Positions 1 through 7,583 of a stretch of 14,826 bases of DNA are shown here, one piece after another (the stretch's first letter is position 1; every line of letters starts with the position of its first letter). The notes under the pieces are model-generated. The model was not told the origin of the DNA. It did not search any database and worked only from the letters and a program-made list of their open reading frames with translations. Source of the DNA: Pseudomonadota bacterium (GTDB lineage Bacteria > Pseudomonadota > Alphaproteobacteria > Sphingomonadales > Sphingomonadaceae); assembly GCA_029781465.1 (NCBI GenBank), contig JAKOWQ010000333.1, positions 1 to 14,826 of the forward strand, read 5' to 3'. A program made the position numbers and the translations under genes.

Positions 1-2
1 AG

Positions 3-938
3 CAGGACCAGTGGGATTCGGACCAGCTGCTCAACTGGGATACCCCGGTCGACCCCTCGAAGCCGATGATCAACGATCGCTCCGACGTCTATCACCGCAT
101 GCCGTTCTTTTCCAAGCTGTCGAAATCGCAGCAGGAAACCTTCACTGCCCATTCGACCGCGCAGCTGCTCTCGCAGTTTCTCCACGGCGAGCAGGGCGCG
201 CTGATGACCGCGGCCTGCGTGACCCATTCGGTGCCGGATTCGACCGCCAAGCTCTATGCCGCCACCCAGACCATGGACGAGGCCCGCCACGTCGAGGTCT
301 ATGCCAAGTACTGCGACAAGATCGCGATCGTCTATCCGATGTCGCCCTGGCTCAAGGCGCTGATCGACGCGACGCTGCAGAGCGACCGCTACGAGAAGGT
401 GATGATCGGGATGAACATGATCGTCGAGGGGCTGGCACTCGGCGCCTTCAACAACATGTACCGCACCACCCAGTGCGAGCTGCTGAAAGCGATCACCTTC
501 AACGTGATGCGCGATGAAAGCCGCCACGTCTCGTTTGGCCATGCCTTCCTTGGCCCGGAGATCGGCCGGCTGCCCGAGGACGAGCGCGAGGATCTGGCCG
601 ATTTCGCCTTCCAGGCGATCAACATCCTCGCCAACGGCACCCAGACCGGGACGCTCGCCAGCAAGGTCGATCCGGGCTTCATGGAGGTGCTCTACAACGC
701 CAACATCGAACCCGAGGATTTCTTCAAGGGCATGGCCGAGGCCAAGGATGCCGGGATCATGCAGGAACTGCCCCCGGGGCAGATCCACGCGATGAAGGAC
801 CTGATGCTTCCCGCTCTGGCCCGGGTCGGGCTGCTCACTCCCACCGCGCGCAAGAAATACGAGGAAGCCGGGATCCCGATCTTCGACGATCCGCGCGTGC
901 TCCACGCGATGGAAGGCGGCAACCCGATCGCCGCCTGA
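3..938 (+). CDS. Ferritin-like diiron protein, 5' end cut by window edge
   Basis: The frame is open to the left edge: 21 codons before the ATG at 66 (QDQWDSDQLLNW and onward) read as real protein, so the true start lies outside the window and 66 is probably an internal Met. Numbered from that Met, the sequence shows the six-ligand pattern of a four-helix-bundle diiron centre: E42 (HGEQGAL), E72 and H75 (DEARH), E121 (IVEGLALG), E151 and H154 (DESRH). This pattern is shared by ferritin-like and ribonucleotide-reductase-R2-like oxidases, including AurF-type N-oxygenases. The two ExxH motifs strongly suggest a soluble oxidase or oxygenase rather than an iron store, but the substrate cannot be read. 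No signal peptide is visible in the part present. The gene ends at a strong hairpin terminator (970-1006) and converges on the dipeptidase gene. The fold is firm; the reaction is unknown. Confidence 0.85.
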   Translation, partial: QDQWDSDQLLNWDTPVDPSKPMINDRSDVYHRMPFFSKLSKSQQETFTAHSTAQLLSQFLHGEQGALMTAACVTHSVPDSTAKLYAATQTMDEARHVEVYAKYCDKIAIVYPMSPWLKALIDATLQSDRYEKVMIGMNMIVEGLALGAFNNMYRTTQCELLKAITFNVMRDESRHVSFGHAFLGPEIGRLPEDEREDLADFAFQAINILANGTQTGTLASKVDPGFMEVLYNANIEPEDFFKGMAEAKDAGIMQELPPGQIHAMKDLMLPALARVGLLTPTARKKYEEAGIPIFDDPRVLHAMEGGNPIAA

Positions 939-969
939 GCGCAAGGTCTTTCCCGGGAGGGAAGCCGGA

Positions 970-1006
970 GGGCCGGGTACCCGCGAGGGTTCCCGGCCCT
1001 TCTCCT
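970..1006 (+). terminator. Intrinsic terminator between convergent genes
   Basis: The arm GGGCCGGG (970-977) pairs with CCCGGCCC (992-999). After a T/T mismatch the stem continues as ACCC with GGGT and closes on a GCGA loop, a GNRA-type tetraloop. It is followed by TTCTCCT. The 12-bp GC-rich stem lies 32 nt after the diiron gene stop and 10 nt beyond the dipeptidase stop on the other strand. It could serve both genes, although the pyrimidine tail is only on the plus strand. Confidence 0.6.
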
Positions 1007-1015
1007 GCGCAAATG

Positions 1016-2170
1016 TCAGGCGGGGGTGCAGGCTTCGCCGAACAGGCGCAGGAAATTGCCGCCGATCAGCTTGGCCAGCCCGTCCTCGGCCAGCCCCTGC
1101 TGGCGCAGCCCGGCAAGGAACTGCGGCAGATGGGCATAATTGTCGAACACCGGCTTGTAGTTGGCGTCCATGTCGGTGCCGAGGCAGACATGGTCGATCC
1201 CCACCGCCTCGACCAGTTCGAGCGTGCGGCGCACGAAACCGGCCAGATCGGTGATCCCGATCCCCGCCGGCCAGGCACCCAGCACCCCGCCCCCGCGCTG
1301 CGCCACGGCCTGGGCCAGCTCGCGCGAGATGAAGCGGGGATGGTCGGCCGAGCCGCCGTGGATGTGGACGTGGCTGGCCATGACCGGACGCGCCGAGGCC
1401 GCGACAGCAGCAAAGGCGGTTGCTTCCGAGGCATGGGCCACGTCGATCAGAACCCCGGCCTGGTTCATCGCCCGCACCACCTCCTCGCCCGCGGGGGTTA
1501 GTCCGCCGTGCACCGGCTTGCCGGTGATGATGTCACCCAGTTCGTTGGTGCGGTAGTGCATCAAGGTGATCGAGCGGACTCCGTCGGCATGGGCCTGGGC
1601 GACGCGCTCGGCCTTGCCTTCGAGGAAATCGCCGCCCTCGACGGTGAGGAAAGCCCCGGGCTTGCCCGAGCGGTGCGCGGCGGCAAAGTCCTCCAACGCC
1701 AGCACGGGGTGGACCAGGCCGCTGATGCCCAGCGCCTTGAGATTGGCGATCTGCCGCCGGTAGCTCTCCCAGGCCTCGCCCGGCTCGAAGGCGCGCACGG
1801 CCTCAAGCCCCTCGCCCTTGAAACCCAGCGCCTGGAAATCGGAAACCGCGGCAAAGGCGGCGGCGGTCAACCCGCCCTCGCGCATTTGCGCCACGGTGGT
1901 CGCCTCGAAAGTGCCCAGCAGCTTGGCGAGATAGACCTTGCCCGAAAGATGTTCCGCCCCGCGCACGAAGGTGCGCCCGGGGTGGGCATGGGCATCGATC
2001 GCCATGTGTTCGGCCAGGAAGGCCTTGGCCCAGGCCAGCTCGGCTTCGGATACGACAAATCCGATCGGCGCCGGTTTGGGTCGCAGCGCCAGATAGCCGC
2101 CGCCGGCCGCCACGGCCAGCGCGCCCCCGCCCAGCGCCAGAACCTGCCGTTTGGTAAAGCGGGCCATCAT
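1016..2170 (-). CDS. Membrane-anchored M19-family (renal-type) dipeptidase
   Basis: A 384-residue metallo-dipeptidase of family M19, predicted to act outside the cytoplasmic membrane. The N-terminus (ARFTKRQVLALGGG, residues 3-16) has a basic start and a glycine/alanine-rich hydrophobic stretch to about residue 29. It looks like an uncleaved anchor or a weak Tat-like signal with KR instead of RR. Family landmarks follow in order: DAHAHPG (59-65, metal site), TVEGGDFLEG (bridging Glu), LMHYRTNELGD, LIDVAHAS, SHVHIHG, HPRFIS and GTDMDANY. The first metal motif is HAH where classical M19 enzymes have HxD. I chose the tandem ATGs at 2165-2170 because AAGGGAGAGG lies directly before them and the hydrophobic segment follows; the longer upstream reading would run into the ridA-like gene. 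The gene starts 13 nt after that gene's stop, so the two are probably co-transcribed. It probably cleaves dipeptides or similar amides; the true substrate is unknown. Confidence 0.87.
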   Translation of the reverse strand: MMARFTKRQVLALGGGALAVAAGGGYLALRPKPAPIGFVVSEAELAWAKAFLAEHMAIDAHAHPGRTFVRGAEHLSGKVYLAKLLGTFEATTVAQMREGGLTAAAFAAVSDFQALGFKGEGLEAVRAFEPGEAWESYRRQIANLKALGISGLVHPVLALEDFAAAHRSGKPGAFLTVEGGDFLEGKAERVAQAHADGVRSITLMHYRTNELGDIITGKPVHGGLTPAGEEVVRAMNQAGVLIDVAHASEATAFAAVAASARPVMASHVHIHGGSADHPRFISRELAQAVAQRGGGVLGAWPAGIGITDLAGFVRRTLELVEAVGIDHVCLGTDMDANYKPVFDNYAHLPQFLAGLRQQGLAEDGLAKLIGGNFLRLFGEACTPA

Positions 2171-2183
2171 CCTCTCCCTTGGT

Positions 2184-2654
2184 TCAGCGCTTGCCTTTGC
2201 GCGCAGGAAACTGCGCCCAGCATTCCACCTCGACCGCGCCGCCATAGGCCAGCCCCGAAGCCGCAAAGGCGCTGCGCGCGGGCAGGCGTCCAGGCTTGAA
2301 ATAGCCGGTGTAGACCGCGTTGAAGGCCGGCCAATCCCTGATATCGCCGAGCATCACGGTGCATTTGACCACATCGTCGAACCCCAGCCCGCGCCGCCCC
2401 AGGATCGCACCGATATTGTCCATCGTCTGGCGCGCCTGAGCGGAAATACCGCCCGGCACCAGCGCATTGGTGCCCGGCGCCACCCCGATCTGACCCGAAA
2501 GGATCAGCAGGTCACCCACCCGCACCGCTTCGGAAAAGGGCATGCCAGGATCGCCCGCGAAGTATTCCGCCGGGGCCGCCCGGGCACCAGAAGGCGCCGC
2601 AGTCAGGGCAAACAGGGCCACCAGCGGCAGCAGGGCTATCTTGGGGGCGATCAT
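2184..2654 (-). CDS. RidA/YjgF-family protein with signal peptide (periplasmic)
   Basis: A 156-residue RidA (YjgF/YER057c/UK114) family protein. RidA enzymes hydrolyse reactive enamine/imine intermediates to ketoacids and ammonia. The catalytic arginine is visible as R127 in LPARSAF, and a glutamate follows 15 residues later (E142 in AVEVECWA), the same spacing as R105 and E120 of E. coli RidA. Unlike cytosolic RidA, this copy begins with a clear Sec signal: MIAPK, a leucine/alanine core, then ARA (24-26) as cleavage site. That implies a periplasmic protein. The ATG at 2654 is preceded by GGAGA with 6-nt spacing. It lies 47 nt after rpoN and 13 nt before the dipeptidase gene. Export suggests a role on extracytoplasmic imines or as a ligand-binding protein rather than in PLP-enzyme detoxification; this is inference. 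Confidence 0.85.
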   Translation of the reverse strand: MIAPKIALLPLVALFALTAAPSGARAAPAEYFAGDPGMPFSEAVRVGDLLILSGQIGVAPGTNALVPGGISAQARQTMDNIGAILGRRGLGFDDVVKCTVMLGDIRDWPAFNAVYTGYFKPGRLPARSAFAASGLAYGGAVEVECWAQFPARKGKR

Positions 2655-2701
2655 GGTCTGTCTCCGCGGGGCTTGGTTGCCGAAAACCCCACGATAACCG
2701 C

Positions 2702-4186
2702 TCAGCCCATTCGCGCCAGCGCCTTTTGCCGCCGCCGCTGCACCGACGAGCCAAGCCCGATCGCCTCGCGGTATTTGGCCACGGTGCGCCGGGCAAGATC
2801 GTATCCGCGCGTCTTGAGCAGATCGACCAGGGTATCGTCGGAGAGGATCGCCTTGGGATCCTCGGCGTCGATCAGCTGGCGGATCGCGGCCTTGACCGCT
2901 TCGGCCGAAGCCCCGCCCTCGCCTTGGGTCGAGCCCACGCCCGAGGTGAAGAAGAATTTGAGTTCGAAGGTGCCGCGCGCGCACAGCAGGTACTTGTTCG
3001 AGGTGACGCGGCTGACGGTCGATTCGTGCATTCCGATCGCCTCGGCCACGGCGCGCAGCGTCAGCGGCTTCAGTTGCGCCACCCCGTGGCGGAAAAAGCC
3101 ATCCTGTTGTTTGACCAGCTCGCTGGCGACCTTGAGGATAGTCCGGGCCCGCTGGTCGAGCGCTTTTACCAGCCAGTTGGCGTCGGCCAGCTTGTCCGAA
3201 AGCCAGCCGCGCGCCGCCTTGTCGTCGCAGGCGCCGCGCATCTCGACATAGTAGCTGCGGTTGACGATCAGGCGCGGCAGGGTCGCCTCGTTGAGCCGAA
3301 CGTCCCAGCCGCCATCGCTGCGCGCGCCGATCAGGATGTCGGGCGTCACCGCCTCGCCCCCGCCGGCGGCAAAGCGCAGACCGGGCTTGGGGTCGTAGCC
3401 GCGCAGCTCGGCCAGCATGTCGGCGAAGTCCTCATCGTCGACCCCGCAGATCCGCCTGAGCCGGGCCAGCTCGCCCTTGGCGATCAGATCGAGGTTATCG
3501 AGCAGCCGCTCCATGCAGGGATCGTAGCGATCGGCTTCCCTGGCCTGGAGCGCCAGGCATTCGCCAAGATTTCGCGCACCAACCCCGGTCGGATCGAGAC
3601 TTTGCACCAGTTCCAGCCCGGCCTCGGCCTCGGCCAGCGTGACCCCCAGCTCTGCGGCAACCTCGCGCAAGGGCACCGGCAGGTAACCCGCCTCGTCAAG
3701 CTGGCCGACGATATGGCGGGCGATGAAGGCGCGCCGCGGATCGCGCGAGGCCGCGCCGATCTGCGCATCGAGATGCTCGGCCAGGGTCTTGTCGCCCTCG
3801 CCGCGCTCGTCGATCCCCGGCCCCTCCTCGCCCCCGCCCAGGCGGAACTCGGCGCTCCAGTCACCGGTGTCGCGATCGCGGTCGAGCGCGGAGGCATCGA
3901 TATCGAGCGGGCGATCGTCCTCGGCCCGGCCCTCGGCGACGAGCTGATCGACCGGCGAACTTTCCAGCGTGGTGCGCCGCGTTTCGCCCTCGTCCGGCCC
4001 GACCGCCTCGGCCGGCACGGGTCCCGCCTCGCCGATTTCCAGCAGCGGATTGGCGTCGAGCGCCTCGCCGATGAAGGTTTCAACCTCTAGGTTCGATAGC
4101 GCCAGCAGCTTGATCGCCTGCTGGAGCTGCGGCGTCATCACCAGCGACTGGCTTTGCCTCAGGTCAAGTCTGGGACCGAGCGCCAT
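2702..4186 (-). CDS. rpoN: RNA polymerase sigma-54 factor
   Basis: A 494-residue, full-length sigma-54. Region I is the glutamine/leucine-rich N-terminus (LRQSQSLVMTPQLQQAIKLL, about residues 9-28) that contacts enhancer-binding ATPases. An acidic region II (about 50-125) follows, then the core-binding region (about 125-340), a helix-turn-helix (RAVAEAIGMHESTVSR) and the RpoN box ARRTVAKYRE (465-474), which reads the -24 promoter element. All key segments are intact. The protein directs RNA polymerase to -24/-12 promoters that need AAA+ activators. The gene begins 11 nt after the lptB stop with only a weak GGCGG ribosome site, which fits translational coupling to lptB. The lptB-rpoN pairing is also found in enterobacteria. 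I saw no convincing -24/-12 promoter in the window, so its targets are elsewhere. Confidence 0.97.
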   Translation of the reverse strand: MALGPRLDLRQSQSLVMTPQLQQAIKLLALSNLEVETFIGEALDANPLLEIGEAGPVPAEAVGPDEGETRRTTLESSPVDQLVAEGRAEDDRPLDIDASALDRDRDTGDWSAEFRLGGGEEGPGIDERGEGDKTLAEHLDAQIGAASRDPRRAFIARHIVGQLDEAGYLPVPLREVAAELGVTLAEAEAGLELVQSLDPTGVGARNLGECLALQAREADRYDPCMERLLDNLDLIAKGELARLRRICGVDDEDFADMLAELRGYDPKPGLRFAAGGGEAVTPDILIGARSDGGWDVRLNEATLPRLIVNRSYYVEMRGACDDKAARGWLSDKLADANWLVKALDQRARTILKVASELVKQQDGFFRHGVAQLKPLTLRAVAEAIGMHESTVSRVTSNKYLLCARGTFELKFFFTSGVGSTQGEGGASAEAVKAAIRQLIDAEDPKAILSDDTLVDLLKTRGYDLARRTVAKYREAIGLGSSVQRRRQKALARMG

Positions 4187-4197
4187 GATCGGGCCGC

Positions 4198-4977
4198 CTA
4201 GAGCGTGAATCCTTCGCCAAGGTAGAGGCGGCGCACGTTCTCATCGGCGACCAGCGCCTCGGGGCTGCCCGCAAACAGCACCTGCCCGCCATAGATGATG
4301 CAGGCCCGATCGACGATGTCGAGCGTTTCGCGCACGTTGTGATCGGTAATCAGCACCCCGATCCCGCGCTCTTTCAGATCGATCACCAGGTGACGGATAT
4401 CGGCAATCGAAAGCGGATCGATCCCGGCGAAGGGTTCGTCGAGCAGCATGATCGAGGGGCTGGCGGCCAGGGCCCGGGCGATTTCGCAGCGGCGCCGCTC
4501 ACCGCCCGAAAGCGCCATCGCCGCGCTGGCGCGCAGCCGCGTCAGCCCGAATTCCTCAAGCAACCGCTCAAGCTCCTGCGCGCGGACCTGGGCATCGGGT
4601 TCGACCAGTTCGAGCACGCAGTTGATGTTCTGTTCAACCGTCATGCCGCGAAAGATGCTGGTTTCCTGCGGCAGATAGCCCAGGCCAAGGATCGCGCGGC
4701 GATACATCGGCAGGTTGGTGACATCGACCCCGTCCATCAGGATCCGGCCCGAATCCGGCCGCACCAGCCCCATGATCGAATAGAAGCAGGTGGTCTTGCC
4801 TGCGCCGTTCGGCCCCAGCAGCCCCAGCACCTCGCCCTTGGCGACCGAAAGCGAGATATCGGTCAGCACGGCGCGCTTGTCATAGCTCTTGGCGATCGAG
4901 ATCACCTCCAGCCCGCCCTGCGGGATCGGCGGGGCAGCGGCGGCATGCTCTTGGGCAAGGTGGGTCGTGCTATCCAT
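4198..4977 (-). CDS. lptB: LPS export ABC transporter ATP-binding protein LptB
   Basis: A 259-residue ABC ATPase that drives LptFG-dependent extraction of lipopolysaccharide from the inner membrane. Motifs run in order: Walker A GPNGAGKTT (55-63), Q-loop (YLPQETSIFRG), signature LSGGERRR, Walker B IMLLDEPFAGIDP and H-loop ITDHNVRET. The LPQETSIFRGMTVEQN stretch and the C-terminal YLGEGF are typical of LptB. The ATG at 4977 gives the usual family length plus about 20 residues; an upstream in-frame extension to 5076 exists but looks non-coding. The ribosome site is weak (CCCCGAG). The gene heads the leftward cluster ahead of rpoN. lptC and lptA, which sit just upstream of lptB in E. coli, are not there: the next gene is divergent. 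Confidence 0.96.
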   Translation of the reverse strand: MDSTTHLAQEHAAAAPPIPQGGLEVISIAKSYDKRAVLTDISLSVAKGEVLGLLGPNGAGKTTCFYSIMGLVRPDSGRILMDGVDVTNLPMYRRAILGLGYLPQETSIFRGMTVEQNINCVLELVEPDAQVRAQELERLLEEFGLTRLRASAAMALSGGERRRCEIARALAASPSIMLLDEPFAGIDPLSIADIRHLVIDLKERGIGVLITDHNVRETLDIVDRACIIYGGQVLFAGSPEALVADENVRRLYLGEGFTL

Positions 4978-5089
4978 CTCGGGGCGATTTAGGAGGCTCG
5001 GGCTGGCTCGGCAAGATCGCATGGGCAGTTTGGCAGGTTTCATGCATGGTCTGTCGCAATCCGGCCATAGCGGCAATGCTTAACGAGGG

Positions 5090-5118
5090 TTGATAATCCG
5101 CGCCTTAGGTGATTTACT
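5090..5118 (+). promoter_or_regulatory. Candidate housekeeping promoter
   Basis: TTGATA (5090-5095), a 17-nt spacer and TTTACT (5113-5118) resemble -35 and -10 elements (5/6 and 4/6 matches to the sigma-70 consensus). They would place transcription start about 25 nt before the ATG at 5150. The segment lies in the divergent gap between lptB and the small membrane protein gene. This rests on pattern match only. Confidence 0.35.
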
Positions 5119-5149
5119 CATCTTCGGGGCCGCTGGAGGGGACACAACA

Positions 5150-5530
5150 ATGGCCAAGAACGGGCAAGCCGAGGTCTGGGGCAAGTCGGCGCAGGACAAG
5201 CCGCTCGACTGGCGCAAGCGGATGAGCGACAACATCGCCTATGCGCTGCTCGCCTATACCGCGCTGCAGATTTTCGTCACCATGGGTGCGCTCCATTCCA
5301 AGGGCGGATCGCTGCTGCCCTATTTCGCGCTCGCGCTGCTGGTCGCCGCGATCATTCCGGCCTGCCGCCGCTTTGAGCATCGCTGGAACCGTCTCAACGA
5401 CGATCAGGCCGCCGATCCGACCTTCGCCGCCGCCTACCGCCGTGACCGGACCTGGCTGTGGCTGATGGCGATCGGCCTGCCTTTCGCGATCACCGCGCTG
5501 TTCAAGCTGCTGGCGCTGTTTTTCGGCTGA
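5150..5530 (+). CDS. Small three-helix membrane protein, function unknown
   Basis: A 126-residue protein I do not recognise by name. A polar N-terminus (about 1-27, including QAEVWGKSAQDKPLDWRKRM) is followed by three hydrophobic segments at about 28-48, 55-71 and 103-125. A basic/acidic loop (RRFEHRWNRLNDDQAADP) lies between the second and third. It has no signal peptide, cysteine pair or catalytic motif. I chose the ATG at 5150 because GGAGGGG lies about 8 nt upstream; the frame is open to 5090, but that part overlaps the candidate promoter. It is divergent from lptB and 62 nt ahead of pmbA in the same direction, so it might be co-transcribed with pmbA. Its composition matches the neighbours, so it is likely a resident, lineage-level conserved gene. 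Confidence 0.75.
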   Translation: MAKNGQAEVWGKSAQDKPLDWRKRMSDNIAYALLAYTALQIFVTMGALHSKGGSLLPYFALALLVAAIIPACRRFEHRWNRLNDDQAADPTFAAAYRRDRTWLWLMAIGLPFAITALFKLLALFFG

Positions 5531-5592
5531 TTGCCCTTTTGCCTTCGCATCCCTAGATCGGCTGCTCCCCAGCCTCGGAGTAGCCACACCCC

Positions 5593-6927
5593 ATGCTCGA
5601 TCCCACCCAGGCCCAGGCCCGCGCTGCCGCGCTGGTCGATCTGGCGCGCCGCGCGGGCGCCGATGCCGCCGACGCGGTCTATTCCGGCAGCTCGTCCGAA
5701 GGCGTCCAGGTGCGGCTGGGACAGCTTGAGGATGTCGAGCGATCGGAAAGCGAACACCTCGATCTCAGGGTCTTCGTGGGCCAAGGCTCGGCCTCGATCG
5801 GCTCAAGCGACCTGTCCGATGCCGCGCTGACCGAGCTTGCAACCCGCGCGGTGGCAATGGCCCGGGCCGCCCCGGAGGACCGGTATGCCGGGCTCGCCCC
5901 CGAAGAGCTGCTGGCCAAAGGGCCGTTCCCCGACCTTGACCTGTGCGATGCCCAGGAACCCAGCCCGCAGCACCTGCGCGAACTGGCGCTGGAGTGCGAG
6001 GATGCGGCGCGCGCAGTAGCCGGGGTCAGCAACAGCAAGGGTGCCAGCGCCAGCGCCTCGGACAGGGTTTTCGCGCTTGCCACCAGCCACGGCTTCGCCG
6101 GTTCCTACGCCGGGACCGGGCGGTCGCTCAGCGCGACGATGGTGGCGGGCGAGGGATCGGGGATGCAGCGCGACTATGCCTGGCGCAGCGCGCACCACAG
6201 CGAAGACCTGCCCAGTCCGGCGGAGATCGGCGCTCAAGCCGGCACCCGCGCGGTTGCCCGGCTCGATCCGGGCAGGGTCAAGAGCGGGCCGATGCCGGTG
6301 GTGTTCGATCCGCGCGTTGGCGGCAGCCTGCTGGGCCATCTGGCTGGGGCGATCAGCGGCAGCGCCATCGCCCGGCGCGCCAGCTTCCTGCTCGACAAGG
6401 AAGAAGCCCAAATCTTTGCCCCAGGCGTGGAAATCGCCGAGGATCCGCTGCGCAGGCGCGGGCTTTCCTCGCACCCCTTCGACGGCGAAGGGCTGACGGT
6501 GCGCGCGCGCAAGCTGGTCGATGACGGGCGGCTGACCGGCTGGCTGATGGATGCCGCCGCCGCGCGGCAGCTCGGCCGCCAGCCGACCGGCCACGCCACC
6601 CGCGGCCACGGGGTCTCGCCCGCCAACATGTATCTCGCCGCCGGAGCGATGAGCGTGGCCGAGCTGATCGCGGACATTGCCGATGGAGTCTATGTCACCG
6701 AGCTGATCGGACACGGGGTCAACGCGGTGACCGGCGATTACAGCCGCGGCGCTTCGGGCTTCCGCATCGTCGGGGGCGAGATCGCCGGGCCGGTGGCCGA
6801 ATTCACCGTGGCGGGCAACCTGATCGCCATGTTCGCGCAGCTGACGCCCGCCAGCGATCTGGAATGGCACCGCTCGATCAACGTCCCCACGATCCGCATC
6901 GACGGGATGACCGTGGCGGGGGACTGA
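5593..6927 (+). CDS. pmbA: PmbA/TldE subunit of the TldD/TldE metalloprotease
   Basis: A 444-residue member of the TldD/PmbA family, close to the 450 residues of E. coli PmbA. The C-terminal half carries the family blocks ATRGHGVSPANMYLAAG, YVTELIGHGVNAVTGDYSRG and a glycine-rich FRIVGGEIAGPVAEFTVAGN. The zinc-binding HExxxH motif of TldD is absent, which identifies it as the non-catalytic TldE partner. In E. coli the TldD/TldE heterodimer matures peptides such as microcin B17 and degrades CcdA. No tldD is seen here, so the partner must be encoded elsewhere. The ATG at 5593 has a weak GGAG 12 nt upstream. A loose promoter-like pair (TTGCCC at 5531, TAGATC at 5554) lies in the gap, so separate transcription from the membrane gene is possible. 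Confidence 0.93.
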   Translation: MLDPTQAQARAAALVDLARRAGADAADAVYSGSSSEGVQVRLGQLEDVERSESEHLDLRVFVGQGSASIGSSDLSDAALTELATRAVAMARAAPEDRYAGLAPEELLAKGPFPDLDLCDAQEPSPQHLRELALECEDAARAVAGVSNSKGASASASDRVFALATSHGFAGSYAGTGRSLSATMVAGEGSGMQRDYAWRSAHHSEDLPSPAEIGAQAGTRAVARLDPGRVKSGPMPVVFDPRVGGSLLGHLAGAISGSAIARRASFLLDKEEAQIFAPGVEIAEDPLRRRGLSSHPFDGEGLTVRARKLVDDGRLTGWLMDAAAARQLGRQPTGHATRGHGVSPANMYLAAGAMSVAELIADIADGVYVTELIGHGVNAVTGDYSRGASGFRIVGGEIAGPVAEFTVAGNLIAMFAQLTPASDLEWHRSINVPTIRIDGMTVAGD

Positions 6928-6948
6928 GGAGAGTCGCCTGCCGGATGC

Positions 6949-6970
6949 GCCGATCGCCTCCGCGATCTGC
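6949..6970. terminator. Hairpin between convergent pmbA and ppa
   Basis: GATCGC (6952-6957) and GCGATC (6962-6967) pair across a CTCC loop; two further pairs extend the stem past a C/T mismatch. It lies in the 68-bp gap between the two convergent stops. No strong T-tract follows on either strand, so it is a plausible but weak shared terminator. Confidence 0.35.
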
Positions 6971-6995
6971 TTGGCCTTGCCAGCCCGCTCCCCCG

Positions 6996-7535
6996 TTAGT
7001 CGGCCTTCGAAGCCTCATACCGCGCGATGCATTCCAGCACCACGCGCTTGGCATCGTCGGCATCGCCCCACTTGCCAATCCGCACCCATTTCTCGGCCTC
7101 GAGGTCCTTGTAATGGGTGAAGAAGTGCTCGATCTGCGCCAGCACGATCGAGGGCAGATCCTTTTGCTCGCCGATGTCGGAATAATAGGGAAAGGTCGAA
7201 TCCACCGGCACGCAGATCAGCTTTTCGTCGCCGCCGTGTTCGTCCTCGAGGTTGAGCACGCCGATCGGGCGGGCGCGCACCACGCAGCCCGGCACGAAGG
7301 GCGAGCGCGCGATCACCAGCGCGTCGAGCGGATCGCCATCGTCCGACAGGGTGTGCGGAATGAAGCCGTAATTGGCCGGATAGCGCATCGGGGTATGCAG
7401 GATCCGGTCAACGAACAGCGCGCCGGATTCCTTGTCGAATTCGTACTTCACCGGTTCGCCGCCGACGGGCACCTCGATGATGACGTTGAGGCTCTCGGGC
7501 GGATTGTCGCCCACGGGGATCTTGTCGATACGCAT
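6996..7535 (-). CDS. ppa: Inorganic pyrophosphatase (family I)
   Basis: A 179-residue soluble family I pyrophosphatase that hydrolyses pyrophosphate to two phosphates and so pulls forward nucleic-acid and aminoacyl-tRNA synthesis. The signature DGDPLDA (66-72) supplies the metal-binding aspartates D66, D68 and D71, matching D65, D67 and D70 of E. coli PPase. Substrate-site residues are in EVPVGGEPVKYEFDKESG and MRYPANYGFIP. The length is typical. I chose the ATG at 7535 because MRIDKIPVGDNPP matches known family N-termini; GAGG lies 9 nt upstream. It starts 48 nt after the M61 peptidase stop, so the two may share a transcript, though the function is housekeeping. Confidence 0.97.
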   Translation of the reverse strand: MRIDKIPVGDNPPESLNVIIEVPVGGEPVKYEFDKESGALFVDRILHTPMRYPANYGFIPHTLSDDGDPLDALVIARSPFVPGCVVRARPIGVLNLEDEHGGDEKLICVPVDSTFPYYSDIGEQKDLPSIVLAQIEHFFTHYKDLEAEKWVRIGKWGDADDAKRVVLECIARYEASKAD

Positions 7536-7583
7536 GGCCCGCGCCTCTAGCCGCGCCAATGTTGCGCTGCAACAGGAATGCGA

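Noticed and set aside
2726..4090. Long plus-strand ORF (454 codons) opposite rpoN
   Set aside because: High-GC antisense shadow of a clear sigma-54 gene; no recognisable domain.
5803..6870. Long minus-strand ORF (355 codons) opposite pmbA
   Set aside because: Antisense shadow of pmbA; composition-driven open frame without domain or ribosome site.
7560..7574. Small palindrome TGTTGC-GCT-GCAACA between the M61 gene and ppa
   Set aside because: Six base pairs only, no T-tract and no matching copy in the window; could be chance.
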